Shown here in pieces: positions 33,033 through 44,560 of a stretch of DNA of 64,000 bases. The DNA comes from Hofstenia miamia (Eukaryota > Xenacoelomorpha > Acoela), in NCBI GenBank assembly GCA_004352715.1, contig SCFE01000081.1, positions 62,001-126,000 of the forward strand, in the 5' to 3' direction. The translations under genes and the position numbers were made by a program. The notes under the pieces are model-generated. The model saw nothing but the letters and a program-made list of their open reading frames with translations. It did not search any database and was not told where the DNA came from. Positions within the stretch are counted from its first letter, which is position 1; each line of letters begins with the position of its first letter.

Positions 33033-33920
33033 TAAGCTTGTATCAGAAAAGTAATTGCGCATGATTTGTAATTATAACAAAAAACAATATAACATATGCA
33101 ACATATTTATTTAAGTGGCATCATTATCAGATATACAATCAAAATATCTTCCTTAGCTGTTGATGCATCTACGCCATCAGTCAGGAAGATCTTCAAATGC
33201 CTTATTAAAGAAGGCAGTCTGTTTACTTTCAAACCACGCCAGTATTTCTTGGTTCAATGAATCAGAGTTTTCGAAAGTTTTATTCCGTAAATGACATTTG
33301 AGGGGACTGAATAGATAGTAATCGCTTGGCAATAGGTCAGGAGAATAGGGAGGATGTGGTATAACATTAAATCCCAATTCATGAAGTTTGTTTTTAGTGA
33401 CACGTGCAGTGTGTTGCCTCGCATTATCTTGTAAAAAATGAAAATTGTTGAAGCCATGAGCCACATGTTGTCTTTGTTTCACTCAGAGCATCCGCCAATT
33501 TATCTAGTGATTCACAGTATCTTTCAGCATTAATATTCTCATTCCTCTGAAGTGTGTTGATTAATAACAAACCACTATGGTCCCAAAACACTATACAGAG
33601 GTGTTTCTTTGTTGTCATATGTGATCTTTGAACAACCTGAGAAATCTCATCGCCACTTCCACACTAGCTTCTATGGTGTTGACCAGGAGTTTTTCAAACA
33701 ATCTCCCCGTAGAGCCAGACCTCATCAACTGCTATCAGCTGCTTTAAAAAATTATTATGTGAGTGCATAACCAGAAGCTGGTTACAAATTAGGACTTTGT
33801 TGTTGCAATTTTCATCTGTAAGTTGGTGAGGTACCCATCTAAATTTGAGTTATAGTTTGCCCATATTATGAAGATGTCTACAAACGTCATATATGATGGA
33901 AGTTATGTTGATACCAATTG
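33033..33920 (-). mobile_element. Degenerate DD34D mariner
   Basis: The minus strand contains WVPHQLTDENC, LCIVFWDHSG and NINAERYCESLD, then LQDNARQHTARV and SPDLLPSDYYLF, all mariner signatures. Spacing between the last two catalytic Asp is 34, hence DD34D. Two or more frameshifts and stops break it (three frames are needed at 33177-33840). The 33033-33065 end reads AAAAGTAATTGCGC, like irritans-group mariner termini. The other terminus was not found, so it is truncated or too decayed. Confidence 0.85.
33177..33482 (-). pseudogene. Mariner transposase, C-terminal open segment
   Basis: A 101-codon segment carrying the second and third catalytic Asp motifs (LQDNARQHTARV and SPDLLPSDYYLF) and a normal mariner C-terminus (FEDLPD). 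It is separated by a frameshift from the preceding catalytic block at 33484-33618. Confidence 0.85.
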
Positions 33921-34675
33921 AAGGCTTTCTGTATATGTCTGGGTAAACCATCAAAATTCTCTTTTGATTGACGCACTGTAATAATGTATATTTGGTCACC
34001 CACCAAAATCAACAGGTCTTTAATGTAATAGATGCTATTGAATGCACTCCCCCAAATTTCAAAAAAAACATTAGATTTCACATATGACGCCATGACTAAC
34101 AACCAACTATCCAAATAGAAAACTACAGAGAGAATGATAAATATTTTTGTAATCAATATAAAACTCAGATTAAATTGAATAATCACATATTTTTTCAGGT
34201 AAAGTTTTTGCCATTTGAATAAAAACCATAGATGCAAATTTGTTCTACTTGTCATTATCAAAAAAATAATAATTTTGATCTCAATGTTTTTAATATTTGC
34301 TATATTTTAATCATTTTAACAATAAATGATAAATAATTTTTAAAAAATTAATTTTTATATTTTCAACTATTATCATGTATTGTTTGTTTGAAAAATATTT
34401 CTCAAATCAGTGTTTATATTCATGGTAAGCTTCTATTTTTGATTAAGATTGTATTGTTAATAATAAAATTTCTTCTATAAATTTACTCCATTTTTGTTTT
34501 TATATTTTAAGCAAAATGATAAATAATCCAGTTTGTAATAAACACATTAGATATAATTGATCTTGTAATTTAAACAAACAGTAAACATGTTTCTTAAATT
34601 GAACTGTTTTTTTTACTAGTAAGTACTAATTTTTAACAATTAAAATAAAAATCAATGACACATATATATTTTATT
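33921..34675. other. No firm feature; possible decayed mariner 5' part
   Basis: The minus-strand open stretch 33887-34261 overlaps the mariner remnant at one end, but its N-terminal two thirds is hydrophobic and unlike a mariner DNA-binding domain. Confidence 0.25.
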
Positions 34676-35149
34676 CTAAATATTTTTACACACTAAATCT
34701 AAATACAGTTTGTGCATTGCCACCTGGATATATTGGTGGTTTATCCTTGCCTCATCGAATTTTAAGTCTGATAAACATCTTATATTTTCTCCTGTAGCTT
34801 TCTCTGCATAATGTTTAGGTAGGAAGAAGCACTTGCTGTTTTCAAGTATAATTTTTACCACAAGGCCATACTTTGTCTGAAGGCTATATGCATTATGTAT
34901 TTTTTGCCACTCATGTATGTTTAATTCTCTAACAGAGATATATTTCATCTGACATTCTTTGGAAATAGCATTGAGGCTGTTGACCATCTCTGGCTGAACT
35001 ACATTACACACAGTGTTTACAAAATACATGGTCTTTGGTAATACAGGCTTTAAAAAGTATTTTTTGGGTTGCAAGAGTTCCTCTTGTTTGCTCTGCATAA
35101 ATTTGGTAGATTTTTTAGCATGAGATTTGCTAGCAGCTCTTGAATTCAT
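34676..35149 (-). CDS. Uncharacterised ORF, possible OB-fold single-strand DNA-binding-like protein of a mobile element
   Basis: An intact 157-codon frame with a normal Met start and a Lys-rich N-terminus. The central part (SVRELNIHEWQKIHNAYSLQ, then TKYGLVVKI and CFFLPKHYAE) follows the pattern of short proteins often seen in invertebrate mobile elements and DNA-virus-like integrants (RELx...TKYG-x-x-V...FLP-x-R/H). These look like OB-fold ssDNA-binding proteins. It lies on the same strand as the Polinton-type polymerase 2.5 kb away, so it may be a Polinton gene. Function is inferred from a weak pattern only; I cannot name it. Confidence 0.35.
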   Translation of the reverse strand: MNSRAASKSHAKKSTKFMQSKQEELLQPKKYFLKPVLPKTMYFVNTVCNVVQPEMVNSLNAISKECQMKYISVRELNIHEWQKIHNAYSLQTKYGLVVKIILENSKCFFLPKHYAEKATGENIRCLSDLKFDEARINHQYIQVAMHKLYLDLVCKNI

Positions 35150-36652
35150 TGCTGAATTTTAAATTGAAAAAAGTATTTGAAGCACAAGTTATTTATTACA
35201 AACTTTTAGCATATAAACCAATCAAAAATAACTTAATTCATTGATCCAATCATCAACTAACCTGGTTAATTCATTTGCCAACCCACAAAATGTTGCTAGA
35301 ACATTATAAAATATCTTTTATATGTGTACACCCATGTATCTAGTTTATCTTAATATCAATTAACAGTTTTTTGCAAACAAAATGCCTAGAAGCACATTAT
35401 CAATGTTTTTGACAGATGCTTTTAATCTGTCACATTCAAGTATACTCAATTTAAAATCTTTTTATTACTGCATCTGGAAACCTGCAAAGAGAACCTGTCA
35501 ATCATTGGAAAACTCAACAATTTAAAAGCTTTTCTTGGAGAATCTGCCAACATATCAAATTAGTTAAAAGATTTTTTTGCATAAACTCACCTACTTGAAA
35601 TTTGTACGTACCATGAATCAAGTTTATCACAAAAGTTTCCCCTAATTGATTTTACTTATCACTAATTTGATATTCTCCATCCAATCAAAACTCAATGTCT
35701 CCTGCATTTAAATTTTTATTATTGTTGTTCATTATCACTTGAGCTTTGGTTAAACACACTTTGTTTTCAATGTACTTTAAAATGTCTTTCATTAATGTGT
35801 CTGATTTTCTCTCTGGCTGGAATGCCAAATATGAGCAAATCATAGAAGAAACCCTTTATAAAAGTGACTCAGAAATTAGCTTTGATGAAACCATATAAGA
35901 CATTCTTTTGTAAAATATATTATCTAAGAACTTTTTATTGTATTCATAAAATTATATTTTAAATATTATTCTAGAAAAATGTGTAATATATGTTTTTTGT
36001 ATTAATCAAATTTTTTTAGCTTTGATAATATCCCAGAAGAACAAGAATATTTTGAGGACTGGTCTCAAAATTTTGAGGGTCAAGTTGATCAGATGATGTC
36101 TTCCAAAATTAAGTTGGTTGGAGAGAAATTCTTTATCACACATTATAGATAGTGCATGTCTCCTCATTTGCAATTTATTAAGTTAACATATTATAAGATT
36201 GTTCTCTCTCTTTATTTTTAAAATATTTGCATGCTCAATTAATCATTCAGTGTTTCCTCAATACACATTTTAAATGTAATTGGCGTCTTACAGGAAGAGA
36301 GAGTTACCATTATTAAATGTTTATTTTTTACATGTGCATGTGTTAATATCTACTTACATTACACTGACATTTTTTTATCTAACACCCAGGTTTTTTAGGG
36401 TGATTATGAGATGTTATTTATTTAGTTAAATGTAATTTCGTTTAAAAGAGTTTTTTTAAATAATGTGAGGTGTTACCACTGATTTATTTAGCTTAATTTA
36501 ATTTTGTTTTAAATAATGCATGCATTTTATATGATTTTTTATCTGGGTATTATCTTACAATGCATTGCCATTTTCACCTATAATGTTGCTATACATATTT
36601 GTGATGAAAAAAATTAGTGTGTTTTTGCATTGAGTAAGCTGTAACCAATGTA
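35150..36652. other. Region between the OB-like ORF and the gap
   Basis: Mostly AT-rich. Two plus-strand coding-like scraps, at 35782-35898 (MSFINVSDFLSGWNAKYEQI, 38 codons) and 36020-36152 (FDNIPEEQEYFEDWSQNFEG), both contain TAGCTTTGAT. I could not find a donor joining them. They may be small Polinton genes or decayed exons. Confidence 0.25.
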
Positions 36653-37652
36653 NNNNNNNNNNNNNNNNNNNNNNNNNNNNNNNNNNNNNNNNNNNNNNNN
36701 NNNNNNNNNNNNNNNNNNNNNNNNNNNNNNNNNNNNNNNNNNNNNNNNNNNNNNNNNNNNNNNNNNNNNNNNNNNNNNNNNNNNNNNNNNNNNNNNNNNN
36801 NNNNNNNNNNNNNNNNNNNNNNNNNNNNNNNNNNNNNNNNNNNNNNNNNNNNNNNNNNNNNNNNNNNNNNNNNNNNNNNNNNNNNNNNNNNNNNNNNNNN
36901 NNNNNNNNNNNNNNNNNNNNNNNNNNNNNNNNNNNNNNNNNNNNNNNNNNNNNNNNNNNNNNNNNNNNNNNNNNNNNNNNNNNNNNNNNNNNNNNNNNNN
37001 NNNNNNNNNNNNNNNNNNNNNNNNNNNNNNNNNNNNNNNNNNNNNNNNNNNNNNNNNNNNNNNNNNNNNNNNNNNNNNNNNNNNNNNNNNNNNNNNNNNN
37101 NNNNNNNNNNNNNNNNNNNNNNNNNNNNNNNNNNNNNNNNNNNNNNNNNNNNNNNNNNNNNNNNNNNNNNNNNNNNNNNNNNNNNNNNNNNNNNNNNNNN
37201 NNNNNNNNNNNNNNNNNNNNNNNNNNNNNNNNNNNNNNNNNNNNNNNNNNNNNNNNNNNNNNNNNNNNNNNNNNNNNNNNNNNNNNNNNNNNNNNNNNNN
37301 NNNNNNNNNNNNNNNNNNNNNNNNNNNNNNNNNNNNNNNNNNNNNNNNNNNNNNNNNNNNNNNNNNNNNNNNNNNNNNNNNNNNNNNNNNNNNNNNNNNN
37401 NNNNNNNNNNNNNNNNNNNNNNNNNNNNNNNNNNNNNNNNNNNNNNNNNNNNNNNNNNNNNNNNNNNNNNNNNNNNNNNNNNNNNNNNNNNNNNNNNNNN
37501 NNNNNNNNNNNNNNNNNNNNNNNNNNNNNNNNNNNNNNNNNNNNNNNNNNNNNNNNNNNNNNNNNNNNNNNNNNNNNNNNNNNNNNNNNNNNNNNNNNNN
37601 NNNNNNNNNNNNNNNNNNNNNNNNNNNNNNNNNNNNNNNNNNNNNNNNNNNN
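36653..37652. other. Assembly gap (1000 n)
   Basis: Exactly 1000 undetermined bases; it cuts the Polinton-type polymerase gene on its 3' side. Confidence 0.99.
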
Positions 37653-38830
37653 AATAGGGAAATTCGATTCTTAAATGCCTCCTTCATGATGTTATAGTGG
37701 AATTGAAACATTTGTCATTTGGACACATCTAAAATTGTTTGACCAATATAATTTGGTTTTGTCCACTTGATCTCTTTATGCCGCAACATTACCTGCACTA
37801 GATTTTCGGAAATTATATTGAATGACTTAAATTCGGGTGTCTTAATTAATTTTTGGCTGCCTCCTGATTACTGACAAACTTGACTATGCATTGTTTTCTG
37901 AGAGATTCCATAGTCTTCCCAAATACCACATTTGACATTCATTTATAAAAATTCTTTTCAAAGTCATTCTTGGCAGCTTTTCTTTTCATTGTGCTTAAAT
38001 CAATATAGGGCTTTAAAAATTGTGATTGGTGGAACTGCAATGCTTTGTGGAATTTTGTCACTTTTAGACAATGTGCAATATAAAATTTGAGAACTTCATA
38101 ATGTACTACATATTCTTTTTTATCAAAAAATGTTTGCATTAATTTTGGTACTTTTCCCATCTTTAAATTTAACATGGTTTTTATATGTTTTTGGTATGGC
38201 GATAACAATTCATCACCCACACACATTTTATGTGGAACTAGCGGATAATCAGAGTGTTCTCCATGCAGATGTGATGGATAATGCAGGTCAGATAGCCTCT
38301 GACGGTGTAGCAAGTATATTTTCTAGACTCTCATCAGTCCAGTGTAGGCCTCCAGTGGGTAAAAACTCACACATTGAAGCTCTGTATAGGCTATTCATGT
38401 CTAAAAAGAGAGAATATGTGGAGTCTTTTCCACTATCATAACCCTCCACCATTGGGTTATTTGCTTTAAAATAGCGACTTGAATAAATGCTGGACATACC
38501 TCCTCTAATTCCATTTTCAATAAATTCCAGCTGATCCAGATTGGCAATAGGGTCCAATGACGTCTGTGTGTACTTCAGCATTGCGTTCCAGCTATAATTT
38601 GAAATTGTGAAGAAGTGCACAGGGTCTAGCTTGTATGTTTCCATGCTCTCCAATCTAAATTCTCTAATTACATCACCAAGGAAAAGGGTGTCTGCCTCCA
38701 AATAGTTATTATGGTAGTCTTTAAGTGTCTGACAGCCTCCTTTTACCCAGGTATGTTCCCACTCAAAGTCCAGTTCTTCCTGCATTAGAGATGTTTCCCC
38801 AGTCAATCAGTTCTTCCAGTAGACCAAGTC
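37653..38830 (-). pseudogene. Polinton/Maverick-type protein-primed DNA polymerase B, broken
   Basis: Fragments in at least three frames, cut by gaps on both sides. 38288-38806 carries an exonuclease III-type YLEAD motif, the IRGGMSSIYSSRYFKANNP block between exonuclease and polymerase domains, and polymerase motif A (FLDMNSLYRASM). 37939-38313 continues with YVVHYEVLKFYIAH and KRKAAKNDFEKNFYK. Beyond, to 37660, further pieces (WTKPNYIGQTILDVSK, FHYNIMKEAFKN) match the same protein in shifted frames. Motif C would lie in the gap. Frameshifts near 38300 and 37880 and a stop near 37710 make it inactive as assembled. Such polymerases replicate Polintons, large virus-like transposons. Confidence 0.85.
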
Positions 38831-39830
38831 NNNNNNNNNNNNNNNNNNNNNNNNNNNNNNNNNNNNNNNNNNNNNNNNNNNNNNNNNNNNNNNNNNNNNN
38901 NNNNNNNNNNNNNNNNNNNNNNNNNNNNNNNNNNNNNNNNNNNNNNNNNNNNNNNNNNNNNNNNNNNNNNNNNNNNNNNNNNNNNNNNNNNNNNNNNNNN
39001 NNNNNNNNNNNNNNNNNNNNNNNNNNNNNNNNNNNNNNNNNNNNNNNNNNNNNNNNNNNNNNNNNNNNNNNNNNNNNNNNNNNNNNNNNNNNNNNNNNNN
39101 NNNNNNNNNNNNNNNNNNNNNNNNNNNNNNNNNNNNNNNNNNNNNNNNNNNNNNNNNNNNNNNNNNNNNNNNNNNNNNNNNNNNNNNNNNNNNNNNNNNN
39201 NNNNNNNNNNNNNNNNNNNNNNNNNNNNNNNNNNNNNNNNNNNNNNNNNNNNNNNNNNNNNNNNNNNNNNNNNNNNNNNNNNNNNNNNNNNNNNNNNNNN
39301 NNNNNNNNNNNNNNNNNNNNNNNNNNNNNNNNNNNNNNNNNNNNNNNNNNNNNNNNNNNNNNNNNNNNNNNNNNNNNNNNNNNNNNNNNNNNNNNNNNNN
39401 NNNNNNNNNNNNNNNNNNNNNNNNNNNNNNNNNNNNNNNNNNNNNNNNNNNNNNNNNNNNNNNNNNNNNNNNNNNNNNNNNNNNNNNNNNNNNNNNNNNN
39501 NNNNNNNNNNNNNNNNNNNNNNNNNNNNNNNNNNNNNNNNNNNNNNNNNNNNNNNNNNNNNNNNNNNNNNNNNNNNNNNNNNNNNNNNNNNNNNNNNNNN
39601 NNNNNNNNNNNNNNNNNNNNNNNNNNNNNNNNNNNNNNNNNNNNNNNNNNNNNNNNNNNNNNNNNNNNNNNNNNNNNNNNNNNNNNNNNNNNNNNNNNNN
39701 NNNNNNNNNNNNNNNNNNNNNNNNNNNNNNNNNNNNNNNNNNNNNNNNNNNNNNNNNNNNNNNNNNNNNNNNNNNNNNNNNNNNNNNNNNNNNNNNNNNN
39801 NNNNNNNNNNNNNNNNNNNNNNNNNNNNNN
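38831..39830. other. Assembly gap (1000 n)
   Basis: Exactly 1000 undetermined bases between the polymerase remnant and the Tc1-like remnant. Confidence 0.99.
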
Positions 39831-40325
39831 TTTTAAATACTGACATATTTCTTCAAGACTCTGCTCCATGCCACACCTCTAAAGTTACAAAGAAGTGGTT
39901 TAATGACAACAATGTTCACGTACTTGAGGATTTCCCTTCAAATTCGGCAGATCTCAACGTAATAGAAAACTGTTGGAATCACATTAAAGATAAAGTTTCA
40001 AGATATCGTCCAGAATCGCTACCAGACCTGCTTAATCTGATAAAAACTGTTTGGGCAACGGAAATTAGTCGTGACTACTGCAAAAAATTGGTTCGTAGTA
40101 TGCCTGATAGAATAAAAGCAGTTATCCAAAATAAGGGATATACCACAAAATATTGATTCTATGATGTAATTTATACTTTTATGTAAACTTTTATGATTTA
40201 AGCCTGTGTGTAAATCAGTTTGTACATGTTTTTTAATAATAAATATTCATGAAAACCATAATTGCTAAACATATGCTGATTTTTATACATTTTTCTTGGG
40301 TGCCTTAATTCAATGGCCACGGCTG
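39831..40325 (+). mobile_element. Tc1-like transposon, 3' end only
   Basis: The transposase tail at 39837-40156 reads IFLQDSAPCHTSKVTKKWFN then SADLNVIENCWNHIKDKV, the last two catalytic blocks of a Tc1-type DDE transposase (second D to E spacing about 35), ending in TGA. The right terminus ends at 40325, reading CAGCCGTGGCCATTGAATTA on the minus strand, followed by TA. The 5' part is lost in the gap. Confidence 0.85.
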
Positions 40326-43300
40326 TAAATAAATGATGTGTTTATTTTTTAAACTACTAATACTGTCGCAAATTTTTAGGTATACAGAGTACCCATTCTG
40401 TCCTAGAAGTATACCCAAATATTGTGAAGTGTATTCTCAATAGTTTAATGGAAACGTTATAAAATTAAAAGAGTTGAAGAATGGAGACCTCTGAATTTTC
40501 TGAAAATTTAAACTGTAATTGGGAATTATTTTTTCATTGAATCAACTTTAGTGACTTGATATACTTTTTGCTAAGCAGGTGCAGTCCTTAGTAACATATA
40601 ACTAGGGATATTAATCCTAGTCTAGGTTTTTCCAGATATGTTCAGAACTTCGGGGTCAAAATCTGCATAAGGGTAAAATTGAAAAAGTGCTTTAATGTCC
40701 AGAATTTTTGACAAGTACTGACCTGATTCATCAACTAATCTGCCAGTTCTTTGTTGTACGGGTTTAATGCAATAAGCAGGTCAAGTGAGTAATCGCGAGA
40801 GTTTTCTGCACTGTTACATCATATCTTGATTGTTCCTAATCCTATTAGCAGTTCAGTAGTAGTTATTAATATGACAGAAATCGCAGTGTTGAAACAATGA
40901 AAGCAATGTTAATGATGTATTCTTTGTATTTTTGAAGTTAAACAAATGTTTGTTGAAAAGGATAAGATCTTTGAAAGAATATGCTTGATCAAAGAGATTG
41001 TTTACGCTTATAACTTGTATTTGTTTTGTGGTCTATTGTGTAACGTGTGATGTGTCATATTTTTCTTATTTGTAAATGATTGTTCTTAACAAATATAGAA
41101 GTGTGATTTCATAATATACATGGAAAAGCAACAATAAAACTGTAAAAGTATGTTGGTCGCAAACCAGGATTATCGTGGATTGAATATCCAAACCAATTCC
41201 CAAAAATTTTACTGAAGAAAAATTGAAAACACACTTGCATTTCTTGAGTTGGTTTGAACAATTTAAGGGGAGGAAGAAAGAAAATTACGCATGCTTCACA
41301 ATGCGCGGGTGCTTAGAAAGACTTAATATTTTTATTATTATACTCACACATGTAACTAGCTCTCATGGTGTAATCTGGTCGGTAAACACGTATAATAATG
41401 TCAGATTTGTACAAAAAATGATTGTGAGTTTATATTTCATTGTTTATTTTAAGCTATTTTACTTCAAAATTTACCATAAGAATGAATAAATTTATCTGAG
41501 CCCTTATTTTATATGCAAAATGATCCATTGATATCAATAAATATATTTTCTGATCTATATCCAGTAGATATCCATGAATCAGGTCCGCTCATATCTTGAT
41601 CCAGATCCACGGCAACCCTGTGCAAACTAACTGGTCAACATGACGCATATAAATCTTTCCGGAATTACGCTTCATCAGATATATCAGCCTATTTCTATGC
41701 CTAGTTGATGGAACAGCTAGTATCATTGTTGAAAGTCTAGCAAGCACTATATATGAGTTCAATCTATGGAAAAAGACCTATGATACAATGGGCCTTGAAA
41801 CAAATCAAAATCATCACTTCTTATACCCAAAAGTTAATGCTGTAAATAAAGTACATGAAATTGCAACCTTCCCAAATATCAAATAGAACACGCAATTTAT
41901 ATTTGATCTTACTATAGATTTTCAGGTGTTAAAATTGATCAAATTCCCAATGAAATTGTTGCTAGATAGAGTTTACAAACAACACAAGTTATTAGCTTAC
42001 TTATTACTAAAATAGAAGAAAATAGAAAACCTTTACAGGTTTATTGCAAATGTTTGGCTTAAATTTTGAATTGCAGTTGTTTATTAAAATAAATCTCGTT
42101 ATGAAAAGCTTGCAAAGCTCCTATTTGAAAATATAAAAGCTCTTAGAACACAAAATATTAGAATCAATGTACGAAACAGCAATCAATTTACAGAAATATG
42201 AATGAAAGTGATTAATGACATATGTTATGCAGATCTATGTAAAGAATATTTTAATTAAATATATTTTTTCAAATATAATGGAATGGTTACAAGTCTTTAA
42301 GATGATCCTTTAGTTATTTTTTAAAGGAAAACAAAGAATATAATTCATGCCAATATTTTGTCAAAACTATGAATTTCCTAAAATTCCTTAAATTTTGATT
42401 GCATACAATTCAAACTTGTCAACAAGCAGAGCTTGGGCACTGCATTGATATGCAACGAGCCTCTATTAAACCAAGCAAATTAATAGTTCAGCTTGTTAAT
42501 TTGATTATGCAAATTTTTCAAAATTTTTCATTCAATGTACCTTTTTAACAATTTTATTTTAAAATATTTATTAAAATAATAGAAAGAGCTATGTAAAATA
42601 TTCTGAGAGCACAATATTTTTTAAAAAAATCATTGAGCTAAAATGAGCCTCATTGAAAGGTTCTATGTGATGGGGCTTGAAGACAAATGTGGTACTTAGA
42701 CAATGAAAGTTGTTATTGAAAACCCAACTGTGCGTTTTCCGTCTGATGACTTTGTGTTTTTTTAGTGTCTGTATAGGTGCAGCCACACAGTAACATCTAG
42801 CCCTTAAAAAGTTTGTAAAGCAGTACGTAAAGTGACTCAACACTTTTAATTTCAGTAAAAACATTAGACTAAAAGATATATTTCACTCAACTTTAGCATC
42901 GTCAATTTATAAAATTTTCCCTCTAAATATGCTTTATTTTATTAAAAGATATTATTATGCAATTTATTATAAATTACTGAATTCATTCACTAATTGTATA
43001 TTGAAACCTTGTTTAAAATGTGTACTCCTTGAATTATTGATTTGAACTTTAATTGGTTTCTTGTGAAACTTTGAAAAGCATATGACTCACAATTAGACGG
43101 AAATATTCAAAATGTGAAAACACCACATAAAAGAGAATTATCTCCATTTTCATTCATGTAAGAAAATCTGCGTTGCCCTGACCCTTGTATTTGTCCCTGG
43201 CATGCCTTAATGGGATTTGTGTGTTCTGCATGCATATAAGGAAACTGATGTGATTGCGATTACCTCAATGTTCAGTACCGTAGTGCCAGTTGACCTTTCA

Positions 43301-43680
43301 AACTGTAAGCTCACTTAGTATCAGTGATCATTCTAACTGAATCAAAGAGATCATGACACAATTCTGCATTCTAGTGTATTTTCGGTCCTGGGTTAAATGC
43401 CATGGCATCTGACAGTCTAGTTAACTATTTTAACAAGATACAAATAGCAGGAATCTTCTTAAATCAGAACTTAAAGCTATTGTATTAAACATAACACAAT
43501 CTGTTTTCTTTTTCCCACATACTGAAAATCCCTTGTAGATGTCAAAATTGAATTGCGAAGCATGGCAGTTGCCAAAATCTACATCCAACATTCCAACCAA
43601 GGAATATGACTTTGCCACTAATCCAAATCAATAATTTCGACAATTTTTGATACTAAGATTTGACTTTGAAGAAAATAACT
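40326..43680. other. No host gene recognised
   Basis: AT-rich. A plus-strand stretch at about 41640-42060 has decayed coding character (VDGTASIIVESLASTIYEFN; YDTMGLETNQNHHFLYPKVN) reminiscent of a retroelement gag, broken by stops. Nothing else supportable. Confidence 0.3.
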
Positions 43681-44560
43681 CAGTAGCGTAGACAGAATAA
43701 AAAATAAAGAGGGGCACAATCATTTCCTGGAGGGGCAATAAACTGAATCAATAAAAATTTTGAAATAAGTGCAGTATATTATTCCAGTTTTGTACATATT
43801 TAGTATATATTATGTATGTGAGGCTTGATTTTTTTATTTTAAGCAAAAATTTGCCCTTAATTTAATAGTTGCGTAATTGTACAAGAGTTTTCAAAAGAGT
43901 TTTCAAAAATATTCATAAAGAAAAAAATCATTTAAGGCCATCGAGGCGCCGAGGTTTGGAACAAAAAATTTTCACAATTTTTTCTCTGTCTAACTCCTCT
44001 GTGAGTTCTTTTTCAAAAGAAAAAAGGGCTAGATGTTTTAAACGATTTGTTGCCATCGATTTTCGAAATTCCGTCATTACATGGTTTACAGTGCTAAAAA
44101 GTCTCTCAATGGCAACTGATGTTTGTCCAACTGCAATAATTGCAGAAATTAACAGCCACACGTTTTCAAAAACAAATGTCAACATTGTTGAGGAGGCAAA
44201 TAAGATCGTAGTTGGGAGACTGGGGTACTTTTGCAGATAAACCCTTCATGTACCTCTTAAGAAATGCTAAGCTCATTTGGTGAACAATTGACACCAAAAT
44301 GTGCAGCAAGTTCAACAGCATTATGTAAGTCACATTCACGCAAGAAATGATCGCTGAATGGATTGAGATTCTATGCCACTTTCTTGATATCATAATTATC
44401 ATTGTTGAAACGGCTATTTAGCTCTACAATACATCCATCTATTACTTCATAGTAGAGCTGCTTGGCTCTCTCATCAAAATTATCTCCAGTGCGATCTCTC
44501 CTTGACGTCATTGATCGATTTCTTAACACTTTATGGTAGTAACAGAAATACTAGTTAATA
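43681..44560 (-). mobile_element. hAT transposon remnant
   Basis: The minus strand at 43928-44185 encodes a hAT C-terminal dimerisation region (SVAIERLFSTVNHVMTEFRK then LKHLALFSFEKEL). Upstream pieces (FDERAKQLYYEVIDGCIVEL; LNPFSDHFL) match the preceding part of hAT transposases, with frameshifts. A terminus-like CAGTAGCGTAGACAG begins at 43681. The partner terminus was not found. Confidence 0.7.
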
